From: an uncultured Pseudomonadota bacterium
Lineage (GTDB): Bacteria; Pseudomonadota; Gammaproteobacteria; Burkholderiales; SG8-39
Direction: 5' to 3'
Assembly: GCA_903834835.1 (NCBI GenBank)
Contig: CAILKO010000032.1
Span: 1 to 59,712 of the forward strand
DNA length: 59,712 nt
Positions 38,608 to 46,642 of the stretch are shown in pieces; position 1 is the first letter of the stretch, and each line of letters opens with the position of its first letter. The translations under genes and the position numbers were made by a program. The notes beneath the pieces were generated by a model. The model saw nothing but the letters and a program-made list of their open reading frames with translations, was not told the DNA's origin and did not search any database.

Positions 38608-38687
38608 TTTTTACGGACATTTCGAATACCCGCCTACGGCTCAGAAGCTTTGGCGCGAGGCTTCGAGCAGTTTCTGAAGAGTTGCCC

Positions 38688-39872
38688 TCAGGCGGCCTGT
38701 TCCGGCAGATCGAGCGCGCGCCACAGGTACCAGCTCGCGACGCTGCGATACGGCGCCCAGCGCGCGCCAGCGCGGCGAAGCGCCTCGGGCTCGGGCAGGG
38801 TCCGCTTGCGATAGCACTGCGCATAGCCCTTGCGGATACCCAGATCGTCCACCGGGAGCACGTCGGGCCGTCCGAGCCGGAACATCAACAGCATCTCCAC
38901 CGTCCACCGACCGATGCCGCGTACCGCGGTCAGGCGCTCGATGAGTTGCGTGTCGTCCAGGTCGCGCGCTTCGGCGAGCGTCGGAATTTCGCCTGCAACG
39001 GTGCGTCGTGCAAGATCGCGCAAGGCGAGCAGTTTTCCGCCCGAGAGCCCCGCGCCGCGCAGCTTCTCGTCCGGAGTGCGCAGAATCATCTCCGGCGTCG
39101 GACCCGCATGCGCGTTCGGGTAAAGCGCGCAGACCCGCGCCCAGATCGTCCCGGCGGCGCGGCCGGTGAGTTGCTGATAGACGATCGCTTCGGCCAGCGC
39201 CGCATAGATGCTCGGCGTGCGCTTCAGGCGCATGCGGAACGGCCCGACCGCATCGATCAGATCCGCAAGCGCCGGGTCTGCCGCGCGCAGATGCGCCACC
39301 GCGACGGCCGGATCGAAACCGAAACCCGCCTCGTCCTCGCTGAACAGGTCGCCGCCGCGGCTGCCGGCTTCGATCGCAAGCAGCTTCAGTTTGGTGACGA
39401 TGCCGCCGTGCGCCGAAAAACCGCCGAGTCGACCACCGGCCGCCAGCACGCGGTGGCAGGGCACGATGATCACGAAGGGGTTGCGTCCCATCGCCTGCCC
39501 CACCGCACGCGCCGCGCCGGGGCTGCCTACGCGCATGGCGAGCTCGCCGTAGGTGAGCGTCTTGCCCGGTGCGATCGTGCGCGCCGCGTCATACACACGA
39601 CAATGAAATTCGGGCACGCCCTCCATGTCGAGCGCAACTCGCTCCAGCCTTGAGGCTTCGCCCGCCAGCAGCGCGCCGATTTCGCGTATCGCCTGCGCCG
39701 CAGCGCCGGCCGGCGTCGAACGGACGGCCTCCGGAGCGCGCCGTCCCAGACGCTCGACGGTCAGCGCATCGCGCGCCTCGGGCAGTTGCAGCGCGCGCAC
39801 GCCGCGCCGGTTCCAGGCGATCCCGCAACGTCCGAGCACGGTGTCGAACAGCGCGTAGTGCGTGCCACTCAT
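38688..39872 (-). CDS. Fusion of O6-alkylguanine-DNA methyltransferase and AlkA-type 3-methyladenine glycosylase
   Basis: A 394-residue DNA-repair fusion. Residues 1-170 are an Ogt/MGMT domain with the alkyl-acceptor Cys139 in IVPCHRVLAAGGRLGGFSAHGG. Residues 185-394 are an HhH-GPD glycosylase: hairpin LTAVRGIGRWTVE near 315-326 and catalytic Asp343 in LPVDDLGIRKG. One protein could therefore remove alkyl groups from O6-guanine and excise alkylated bases. No Ada N-terminal zinc/HTH domain is present. It ends 80 bp from the gcv operator site. Confidence 0.93.
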   Translation of the reverse strand: MSGTHYALFDTVLGRCGIAWNRRGVRALQLPEARDALTVERLGRRAPEAVRSTPAGAAAQAIREIGALLAGEASRLERVALDMEGVPEFHCRVYDAARTIAPGKTLTYGELAMRVGSPGAARAVGQAMGRNPFVIIVPCHRVLAAGGRLGGFSAHGGIVTKLKLLAIEAGSRGGDLFSEDEAGFGFDPAVAVAHLRAADPALADLIDAVGPFRMRLKRTPSIYAALAEAIVYQQLTGRAAGTIWARVCALYPNAHAGPTPEMILRTPDEKLRGAGLSGGKLLALRDLARRTVAGEIPTLAEARDLDDTQLIERLTAVRGIGRWTVEMLLMFRLGRPDVLPVDDLGIRKGYAQCYRKRTLPEPEALRRAGARWAPYRSVASWYLWRALDLPEQAA

Positions 39873-39882
39873 GCAGGCGCCC

Positions 39883-40971
39883 TCATGGAATCACCGCGAA
39901 GAACACGAAGGTGGCGAACAGCACCAGATGCACCGCGCCCTGCAGCACGGTCGCGCGGCCGCTCGCAAGTGTCAGCGCGCTGATCAGGAAGGTCAGCGCG
40001 AGCAGCGCGATCTCCTTCGCCGGCAGTCCCAGTTCGAGCCGCAGATCCAGGGCAAGCGACACGACGGTCACCACCGGGATGGTCAGGCCGATCGTGGCAA
40101 GTGCCGATCCCAGGGCGAGATTCAGGCTGGTCTGCATGCGGTTGCGCAGGGCCGCGCGCACCGCGGCCCAGGTCTCGGGCGTCAGGACGAGCGCCGCGAT
40201 CGCGATGCCGACCACGGTTCCAGGCGCGCCGGCGGCCTCGACGCCCGCCTTGATCGCCGGCGCGAGCAGCTTGCCGAGCCCCACGACCGTGACCAGCGCC
40301 ACGCACAGCAGACCTGCGCTTGACCAGGCAGCCGTCAGCAGCGGCGGCGGCGCATGCCGCTCGGCGGCCGAGGATGCAAGCTGAACCGGAAGAAAGTAAT
40401 CGCGGTGCCGGACCGTCTGCACGAACACGAAGATCGCATACAGCACGAGCGACATGACCCCCGAGAAAACGAGTTGGGCAGGCGAGAACGTCGGTCCCAG
40501 CGTCGTGGTGGTGAGCGTGGGCAACACCAGCGTCAGGGTCGTCAGGGCGATGACCACGGTAAGCGCGGGGCTGGTGCCTTCCACCCGAAAGATCATCACG
40601 TGGTGACGGATCGCGCCGGCGAGCAGACACAGTCCGACCACGCCATTGCAGACGATCATGACGGTGGCGTAGACGGTGTCGCGCGGGAGCGTGCTCGCCC
40701 CCTCCGCCCCGGAGAGCATCACCGAGACGATCAGAGCCACCTCGATCACGGTCACGGCCACCGCCAGCACCAGCGTGCCGTAGGGCTCGCCGACGCGATG
40801 CGCGATGACCTCCGCATGATGTACGGAAACGAACACCGCGACCACCAGCGCGATGCCGATCAGCGCGAGTCCCGCCCAGCCCGGGGTGTCACCCCAGAGC
40901 GCTGCAAGCACCGCGGCGGCCGCGAACGGCGAAACGAGACTCCAGGCGGTCAGACCCGGCGCCAGTTTCAT
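39883..40971 (-). CDS. chaA: Ca2+(Na+)/H+ antiporter ChaA
   Basis: A 362-residue inner-membrane protein with about eleven helices. CaCA-type acidic motifs are VHHAEVIAHRVGEPYGTLVLAVAVTVIEVALI in the first half and LTPETWAAVRAAL in the second. It expels calcium or sodium in exchange for protons. The start is ATG 40971 (MKLAPGLTAWSL), which gives the usual ChaA length of about 366; the longer frame upstream is not hydrophobic. It lies between the OGT-AlkA and methyltransferase genes on the same strand. Confidence 0.93.
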   Translation of the reverse strand: MKLAPGLTAWSLVSPFAAAAVLAALWGDTPGWAGLALIGIALVVAVFVSVHHAEVIAHRVGEPYGTLVLAVAVTVIEVALIVSVMLSGAEGASTLPRDTVYATVMIVCNGVVGLCLLAGAIRHHVMIFRVEGTSPALTVVIALTTLTLVLPTLTTTTLGPTFSPAQLVFSGVMSLVLYAIFVFVQTVRHRDYFLPVQLASSAAERHAPPPLLTAAWSSAGLLCVALVTVVGLGKLLAPAIKAGVEAAGAPGTVVGIAIAALVLTPETWAAVRAALRNRMQTSLNLALGSALATIGLTIPVVTVVSLALDLRLELGLPAKEIALLALTFLISALTLASGRATVLQGAVHLVLFATFVFFAVIP

Positions 40972-41015
40972 GCCCGCATCCGATACAAGATCGCCATGAT
41001 CTTCAGGAGTCTGCC

Positions 41016-42353
41016 TCAGCGCTTCGTGCCGACCGAGCAGTGATGCGGCCAGGACATGAAGAAGCTGCCCGCCGCCTCCGCTTCGGCGCGCGCCGCGCGC
41101 CATGCCCTGACTTCGTCCTGGCTCAGCTTCGGCATGAATCCGTCCTCCATGAACTGCAGCGCGGTCCGGTCGTTCTGGTCGAAGGAAGCAAGCTGCGGAA
41201 GCTTCTTCACATCCGCGAGCCCGGCTCCGATCATGCGCGCATAGAGACTCGCATCGGCGCAGCCTTCAGCCGCGACGTTGCCGTTCGGCGCCTCCACCTT
41301 GGCCTTGAGTTCGGGCGGCAGCTTCACGTTGCGCACGAAGGGCATGTCGATCGAACGCGAGATCACGGCGACCCGGCCGCCCGGCTTCGTCACGCGCGCC
41401 ATCTCGGCGAGCAGCCGGTTGGCATCGACCTCCTCGATCGCCGTCACCGAGACCGTCACGTCGAAGCTTGCATCGGGAAACGGCAGCTTCCCCGCATCCC
41501 CGTCACGGAATTCCACGATGCCCTCCAGGCCTTCGCGGCGTGCCAGCGCGCGCGCTTCCGCAAGCAGGTACTGGTTGATGTCCACGCCGACGATCCGGCT
41601 CTTCCTGCCGGTGCGCTCGGCAAGCCAGCGGTCGATGACGCCGGTGCCGCAACCGACTTCCAGCACCGATTCGCCCGGTTTCAGACCGGCCTCGTCGATC
41701 AGCGTCTGCAGCATGCGTCGGTAGCCCGCACTGCGCCCGCGGGATTCCAGTATCGCCACTGCCCCGAGCGCGAAGCCGCCCAGCGTGATCGTGCAGTAGC
41801 GCTCCGCCAGGCGCGCGATGATCGGCTCCCATTGGGACGGCGCGAGAAACAGCGGCAACAGCACGAGCGGTGCGCCGCGGCCGCGGATGCGGTAGCTGAC
41901 GCCTTCGACCTCGCCCTCGGATTCCGCATGCGCCACGTTAGGCAACGCCGCGCCACTCTGGCGATCGTCGACGAAGCCGAGCAGCGCCTCGGCAACAGGT
42001 CCCGGAAACTCGGCCGCCACGTCGGTCCAGCCGAGCGCGTTGCAGCCTGCGATCGGCACGAGCCGGGCCTGCGGCAACTGCGTCATCAGGCCCTTGATGC
42101 GATCGGCCGTCGGACCGTGGTCGCCGTTCACCACCATGAGCCGGTTCCCGAGGGGCGCAGCGGCACCCGCATCGATCGACAAGGGGCACACGATCGTGAA
42201 CGAGGCAAACAGATCAGGCGACTCCGCGGCCAGGCCGGCCCAGTCGGTCGGCAGGCGGCCGGCGAAATGCGCGCGTGAGATGCCGAGCTTTGCGAGCAGC
42301 GCGCGGATCCGCGCGGAAACCGGCAGCTCGCCGGTCACAGGCTTTTCAGACAT
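41016..42353 (-). CDS. Fusion of a degenerate alpha/beta hydrolase-like domain with a SAM methyltransferase
   Basis: A 445-residue protein. The C-terminal 240 residues are a class I methyltransferase: motif I VLEVGCGTGVIDRW, acidic GVDINQYLLAEA, then GDAGKLPFPDASFDVTVSVTAIEEV. The N-terminal 170 residues resemble the end of an alpha/beta-hydrolase (RLMVVNGDHGPTADRIKGLM, then QLPQARLVPIAGCNALGW) but lack a GxSxG nucleophile. The substrate is unknown. This domain order is unusual; the N-terminal part may bind rather than hydrolyse the substrate. Confidence 0.8.
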   Translation of the reverse strand: MSEKPVTGELPVSARIRALLAKLGISRAHFAGRLPTDWAGLAAESPDLFASFTIVCPLSIDAGAAAPLGNRLMVVNGDHGPTADRIKGLMTQLPQARLVPIAGCNALGWTDVAAEFPGPVAEALLGFVDDRQSGAALPNVAHAESEGEVEGVSYRIRGRGAPLVLLPLFLAPSQWEPIIARLAERYCTITLGGFALGAVAILESRGRSAGYRRMLQTLIDEAGLKPGESVLEVGCGTGVIDRWLAERTGRKSRIVGVDINQYLLAEARALARREGLEGIVEFRDGDAGKLPFPDASFDVTVSVTAIEEVDANRLLAEMARVTKPGGRVAVISRSIDMPFVRNVKLPPELKAKVEAPNGNVAAEGCADASLYARMIGAGLADVKKLPQLASFDQNDRTALQFMEDGFMPKLSQDEVRAWRAARAEAEAAGSFFMSWPHHCSVGTKR

Positions 42354-42511
42354 GGTTCGACTCCGGCGTATTCAATCGGGTAGATCGGGGCAGGTCGGCA
42401 AGGCCGGTTGGGCACGCACGGCCGCTGCCCGATAGTCTCACAGCAGGTGGCACAGCGTGCCGCGAGCGCAGGCCAGACACCGTGCCGAGCTTCCTTCTTC
42501 GGGGGCCGCCC

Positions 42512-43264
42512 TCAGGCGTCGGCCAGCTGCGGCAGTACGTCGCCGATCGGTTGGCGGAGCACTACATCCGCCATCCGGTCGAACGGTGTCGGCTGGGCGT
42601 TGACGATGATGAGGCGCGCCCCGGCCTGCACTGCGGCCGGGACTATGCCCGCAGCCGGATAGACGCCGAGCGACGTGCCGACCGCCAGCATCAGATCCGC
42701 CTCTCCGGCGGCCCGCTCGGCGCGCTCCATGTCGCCCGGGAACAGCCCCTGCCCGAAGGAAACGGTGGCGGACTTCAATATGCCGCCGCAGTCCAGACAC
42801 GTCAGATCGTCCTCGCCCGCACGCACGCGCGCAATCGCATCCTTCATCGGCGTACGACGGTCACAGCCCATGCACATCACCTCGTGCACCGTGCCGTGTA
42901 TCTCCACCACCCGCGCACGGCTGTTGCCCGCGATCAGGTGCAGCCCGTCCACGTTCTGGGTGACGAGCAGATGCAGCCTGCCCTGCTTTTCCAGTTCGAC
43001 GAAGGCCTGGTGCCCTGCATTCGGCCGCGCCTGGAACATCGGCGACTCGGGCCGCTGACGCCAGGACTCGCGCCGCACCGACGCATCCGACAGGTAGTTC
43101 TGCAGCGTCGCCAGGCGCTCCGCGGCCGGATTCTTCGTCCAGACGCCGTTCGGCCCGCGAAAATCCGGAATGCCGCTCTCGGTCGAAATGCCCGCACCGG
43201 TCAGCGCGACGATACGCTTCGCCTGCGCCACCAAGCGTTTCGCGCGCGCGAGTTCGTCGGCCAT
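42512..43264 (-). CDS. NAD-dependent protein deacylase, sirtuin (CobB/SIR2)
   Basis: A 250-residue sirtuin. NAD site GAGISTESGIPDFRGP at residues 23-38, QNVDGLHL, catalytic His123 in VVEIHGTVH, zinc Cys131, Cys134, Cys156 and Cys159, and GTSLGVYPAAGIV. It removes acyl groups from lysines using NAD. Its start lies 3 bp from the stop of the exported methyltransferase gene on the same strand, so they are likely co-transcribed, though the proteins probably act in different compartments. Confidence 0.94.
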   Translation of the reverse strand: MADELARAKRLVAQAKRIVALTGAGISTESGIPDFRGPNGVWTKNPAAERLATLQNYLSDASVRRESWRQRPESPMFQARPNAGHQAFVELEKQGRLHLLVTQNVDGLHLIAGNSRARVVEIHGTVHEVMCMGCDRRTPMKDAIARVRAGEDDLTCLDCGGILKSATVSFGQGLFPGDMERAERAAGEADLMLAVGTSLGVYPAAGIVPAAVQAGARLIIVNAQPTPFDRMADVVLRQPIGDVLPQLADA

Positions 43265-43267
43265 GCT

Positions 43268-44218
43268 TCAGTCGACCTGGGGCGCGAACACGGGCAGGCC
43301 GGTCGGCGCGAAATAGGCTGAACTGCGCGTGCGCTCGGCGCGCCAGGGCAGTTCGAGCGATTCATAGCGGCCGGAGTCCTGCCCCGGCGTACGCAGGTAG
43401 GTCAGCTTGACCTTGCCTTCGATGCGACCGCCATCGCGGCCGGTCACCCTGCCGGTGAATTCGTGGCCGATATAGCCGACCTCGGGCAGCGTTAGCGGCA
43501 GCTTGAAGCTGATCTCGGTCCCGCGCAGCACGAGTTCGCGCAGCACCGTGCGCTGAGTCTCCACCCGGATGGCCGCCTCCAGCTTCTGGAAATTCTGTTC
43601 GACGACCGCCCCGTAATGCAGCCTGCCCTTGCCGTCCGGTGCGGGCAGCGTCCAGGACCAGTTGCCGGCGAGCCTCGCCGGCACGACCCAGAGCATGACT
43701 GGACGCCCGCCCTCCTCGACGCGCAGATCGGGCTGCCAGCTGCCCATGTCCGTGTAATGGGAAATCACCCGGGTACCGGGCTTCGCCTCGGCAAGGATCT
43801 TGGTGCGCAGCAGCCGCTGCAGCTCCGGCAGCAGCCACAAAAACACCACGTCGACCTTGCGAAGATCGGCATCGAAAGCATTGCGCTGGAAGAACTGCGC
43901 ACGCGCAGCGAGCCCACTGGCTGCGGCCGAGGCCTTGGCGCGATTGACAAGCGCCGCGTCGATATCAACGCCCCAGGCCCGCGCATTCGGATAGCTGCGC
44001 ACGGCCTCGAGCACGATGCGTCCGTCGCCCGAACCGAGATCGACCGCGGTCTCGCCGTCCTTCAGATCGGCGAGCGCGACCATCCGCGCGACAACCGCGG
44101 GATCACTGGCGACATAGGGGGTGCGAACTTCCTGCGCCGGAACCGACGCAGCGGGAAGGAAGAGCGCCCCTCCGAGGAGGATGGTAACAAATACGTTACC
44201 ATTCCCACGGAACCGCAT
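43268..44218 (-). CDS. Exported class I SAM-dependent methyltransferase-like protein
   Basis: A 316-residue protein with a signal-peptide-like start (VFVTILLGGALFLPAASVPAQ) followed by a methyltransferase-type domain: AVDLGSGDGRIVLEAVRSYPNARAWGVDID, FFQRNAFDADLRKVDVVFLWLLPELQRLLR, PGTRVISHYTDMG. The C-terminal 150 residues are beta-rich and unassigned. SAM is cytosolic, so an exported form is odd, but a family of such proteins is known. The ATG has no clear ribosome site, and a 22-bp palindrome overlaps codons 6-13, so either the start or the role of that palindrome needs care. Confidence 0.78.
   Translation of the reverse strand: MRFRGNGNVFVTILLGGALFLPAASVPAQEVRTPYVASDPAVVARMVALADLKDGETAVDLGSGDGRIVLEAVRSYPNARAWGVDIDAALVNRAKASAAASGLAARAQFFQRNAFDADLRKVDVVFLWLLPELQRLLRTKILAEAKPGTRVISHYTDMGSWQPDLRVEEGGRPVMLWVVPARLAGNWSWTLPAPDGKGRLHYGAVVEQNFQKLEAAIRVETQRTVLRELVLRGTEISFKLPLTLPEVGYIGHEFTGRVTGRDGGRIEGKVKLTYLRTPGQDSGRYESLELPWRAERTRSSAYFAPTGLPVFAPQVD
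44181..44202 (-). promoter_or_regulatory. 22-bp palindromic operator-like site, copy 4
   Basis: Perfect 8-bp half-sites ATGGTAAC / GTTACCAT with a spacer reading GTATTT toward the methyltransferase gene. Unlike the other copies it falls inside the first codons of the adjacent gene (codons 6-13), unless that gene starts further in or the site acts as a roadblock. Confidence 0.65.
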
Positions 44219-44242
44219 CGGAAAGGCGCCCGGTACCGCGAA

Positions 44243-44464
44243 TTACTGCTTGGACTTCCTGGCGAAACGGCCGGTCAGGCGACCGCCGAAATACACCGCG
44301 GCACCGCCGAGCACGACGGCCCAGAGGCCCAGCGCCAGCATCGCGACGAAGTGCTCCAAGCTGGTGTGCTCGCCCGAAATGCCCGGGCCCGGATGCGCCA
44401 CGGCGCTCTGGGCGACGAACAACATTGCTGCGACAACTGCGCCGACTCCCTCTTTTTTGCTCAT
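44243..44464 (-). CDS. Small HupE/UreJ-like membrane protein (N-terminal part only)
   Basis: A 73-residue protein: signal-peptide-like helix (residues 8-24) ending at AHPGPG, then SLEHFVAMLALGLWAVVLGGAAVYF, which copies the HupE/UreJ signature (GLDHxLAMxAVGLWA), and a basic tail GRFARKSKQ. HupE/UreJ nickel permeases are normally about 190-200 residues; only the first helices are here. It is 120 bp downstream of ureG on the same strand, the usual place for ureJ. Either a shrunken functional protein or the remnant of a deletion. Confidence 0.7.
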   Translation of the reverse strand: MSKKEGVGAVVAAMLFVAQSAVAHPGPGISGEHTSLEHFVAMLALGLWAVVLGGAAVYFGGRLTGRFARKSKQ

Positions 44465-44584
44465 TGCTCTGACTCCATCGGTTGGTTTGCTGATGTCTGA
44501 CTACCCGTTTACTGCAAATCTTTTTTCTGGCCGGGGGCTTCAAGGCCCCCGCCGATCCCGGCTCCTGCGCGACGGTAAGCCTCC

Positions 44585-45238
44585 TCAGGCCACCCCGGTA
44601 ACCGGCTCGCGGCCAAGCATACCCTGCATTTCTATGAAACGTATCACGGTTTCGAGGCCCTGACCAGTTTTCAGGTTCGTAAATACGAACGGTTTCGAAC
44701 CTCGCATGCGTTTTGCATCCCGGTCCATGACCTCCAGCGACGCGCCCACCATCGGCGCCAGATCGATTTTATTGATGATCAGGAGGTCGGAGCGCGTGAT
44801 GCCGGGACCGCCTTTCCTCGGGATCTTGTCCCCGGCCGCGACGTCGATCACGTAGAGCGTGAGGTCCGAAAGCTCCGGGCTGAAGGACGCGGCGAGATTG
44901 TCGCCGCCCGATTCCACGAGCACCAGTTCGATCTCCGGGAAACGCCGCACCAGCCGCGACACCGCTTCCAGGTTGATCGACGCATCCTCGCGGATTGCCG
45001 TGTGCGGGCAGCCGCCCGTCTCGACGCCGATGATCCGCTCCGGCGCGAGCGCCTCGTTGCGCACCAGGAACTGCGCGTCCTCGGCCGTGTAGATGTCGTT
45101 GGTCACCACGCCGAGCGCATAGCGGTCGCGCATCGCGCGGCACAGCGCGAGGGTCAGTGCCGTCTTGCCCGACCCCACCGGCCCGCCGATGCCGACACGC
45201 AGCGCCTGGGCGCCCTGTTCTGCTGCGGAAACTGCCAT
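44585..45238 (-). CDS. ureG: Urease accessory protein UreG
   Basis: A 217-residue SIMIBI GTPase that delivers nickel to urease. P-loop [10 protein letters not shown] at residues 18-27, [14 protein letters not shown], the nickel-binding Cys-Pro-His in [17 protein letters not shown], and the guanine-specific NKIDLAP. No His-rich N-terminus; UreE supplies that here. It is third in ureE-ureF-ureG, 53 bp after ureF. No ureABC or ureD/H is in the window. Confidence 0.97.
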   Translation of the reverse strand: MAVSAAEQGAQALRVGIGGPVGSGKTALTLALCRAMRDRYALGVVTNDIYTAEDAQFLVRNEALAPERIIGVETGGCPHTAIREDASINLEAVSRLVRRFPEIELVLVESGGDNLAASFSPELSDLTLYVIDVAAGDKIPRKGGPGITRSDLLIINKIDLAPMVGASLEVMDRDAKRMRGSKPFVFTNLKTGQGLETVIRFIEMQGMLGREPVTGVA

Positions 45239-45291
45239 GATCGATGACTCCTTCAGGTGCGGAACCCGTGCGGAAGCAAATTGCGCGCCGC

Positions 45292-45951
45292 TCAGGACCG
45301 GAACAGCCGGCTGTACAGTGTTTCGTGACGCGCCGCGCGCAGCGCGAAGCCCGGCGCAAAATTTCCCGGCGGCAAGCCGGCGGCCCGCGCATCGCGCACG
45401 GCCCGCTCCACCAGTTCAGGCAGACGCGCGCCGAGATCGAGCAGCATGCGCTGTCCGGCCGTCTGCCCCAGCGGAACCGCCTTCAGCGCCGCCATGACCT
45501 GATTCTCCGCCCAGGACCAGAGGTAGGCGAGCAGCGCGTCCGAGGGCGCGATTCCCCAGGCCGTGGCCGCATAGCTGAACGCGGCCGGGAAGGACGGCTC
45601 GTCGAACGGCAGGCGGACGAGCCCCAGATCGGGCAAAAGTCGATTCAGTGAATAGCCCATCTGCAGCGTTTCGGCGCGCAGCTCGGCGGATTCCCGGCTC
45701 GCGAGGAACTGCGCATTCAGCGCCTCCACGGACGAGAGATCTTCATTAGCCCAGGCGCCGCAGCAGCGCAGGAACAGCGGTGCTTCCATGCGTGCCAGCG
45801 AGAACTCGAGCACATCTCCGATCCAGCGCGCCGCGGTCTGCGCATCGCAGACCGCGCCCTCGGCGATCACCGATTCCAGTCCCTGCGAATAGCTGTAGGC
45901 GCCCACCGGCAGCGCCGGGCTCGCGAGCTGCAGCAGCCGCGCCAGGGCCAC
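45292..45951 (-). CDS. ureF: Urease accessory protein UreF
   Basis: A 219-residue helical protein: [21 protein letters not shown] at the N-terminus is the UreF signature and [14 protein letters not shown] follows. UreF joins UreD and UreG to form the nickel-insertion complex on apo-urease. It starts 26 bp after ureE and precedes ureG, the usual order. Length is normal. Confidence 0.96.
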   Translation of the reverse strand: MALARLLQLASPALPVGAYSYSQGLESVIAEGAVCDAQTAARWIGDVLEFSLARMEAPLFLRCCGAWANEDLSSVEALNAQFLASRESAELRAETLQMGYSLNRLLPDLGLVRLPFDEPSFPAAFSYAATAWGIAPSDALLAYLWSWAENQVMAALKAVPLGQTAGQRMLLDLGARLPELVERAVRDARAAGLPPGNFAPGFALRAARHETLYSRLFRS

Positions 45952-45977
45952 CGCGCCTGCCCGCTGCGACTCAGCGC

Positions 45978-46553
45978 TCAGTGGTCGTGCCCATGGCCGT
46001 GACCATGGTCGTGGCCATGACCATGTCCGTCGTGATCGTCATGGTCGTGATGATCATGCCCGTGATGATCGTGACCGTGATCGCCGTACTCGTGGATCTG
46101 TCCTTCGCCGTGGTCGTGCCCGCCGTGCGCACCCGGCTCCGGATCGAAAGCTTCGGTAATCGCCTGGGTCTTGAAACCCAGGCGCTTCAGCATCGGCTCG
46201 AGCAGATGATCCGCCGGCGCGCGCAGCCAGTTCTCGCCGATCTGGATCGCCACGTGACGGCTGCCGAGGTGCCAGGCCGCCAGCGCAAAGGCCTTCGGGT
46301 TGGCGCATTCCACCTGGAGCAGCGCCTCGGGCTCGGCAATCACCTCGATGATGCGTCCGTCGGAGCCGACCAGCAGATCGCCGCCGCGCATCATGTCGCC
46401 GCGCGGCAGGTTGACCGCCACCTCCTCGCCGCTCGCGAGGTTCAGCCGCTGGCGCGACTTCTGCCGCAGTTCGAAGGGCAGCTTCAACTGGTCCTTCACC
46501 TCGAGCTTGTAGGCGCTGCGCGCGATCTTCAGTTTCGACTTGATTTCTAGCAT
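45978..46553 (-). CDS. ureE: Urease accessory nickel chaperone UreE with long His-rich tail
   Basis: A 191-residue nickel chaperone. The N-terminal UreE domain has SGEEVAVNLPRGDMMRGGDLLVG and the AWHLGSRHVAIQI segment with the conserved metal histidine. Residues about 143-191 are dominated by His, Asp and Gly (repeats such as HGHDHGHGHGHDH), a strong nickel store. It donates nickel to UreG. First of ureEFG. The low-complexity tail may vary in length between strains. Confidence 0.97.
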   Translation of the reverse strand: MLEIKSKLKIARSAYKLEVKDQLKLPFELRQKSRQRLNLASGEEVAVNLPRGDMMRGGDLLVGSDGRIIEVIAEPEALLQVECANPKAFALAAWHLGSRHVAIQIGENWLRAPADHLLEPMLKRLGFKTQAITEAFDPEPGAHGGHDHGEGQIHEYGDHGHDHHGHDHHDHDDHDGHGHGHDHGHGHGHDH

Positions 46554-46642
46554 GGCGTCGGCATCCCGGGTCGCCCCGGAAAGTCATGGAATTGGGGAAG
46601 GCGAATGATACGCAAAGAATGCCCGGCCGGCGCATGGCGCGG

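Noticed and set aside
44171..44185. GAGGAGG followed by ATG on the plus strand, looking like a ribosome site and start
   Set aside because: The frame runs antisense through real genes with no conserved protein. The ATG is part of the palindrome arm.
44533..44550. GGGGGC / GCCCCC hairpin between ureG and the mini-UreJ gene as a terminator
   Set aside because: The T-run is on the wrong side of the stem for either transcript direction that matters.
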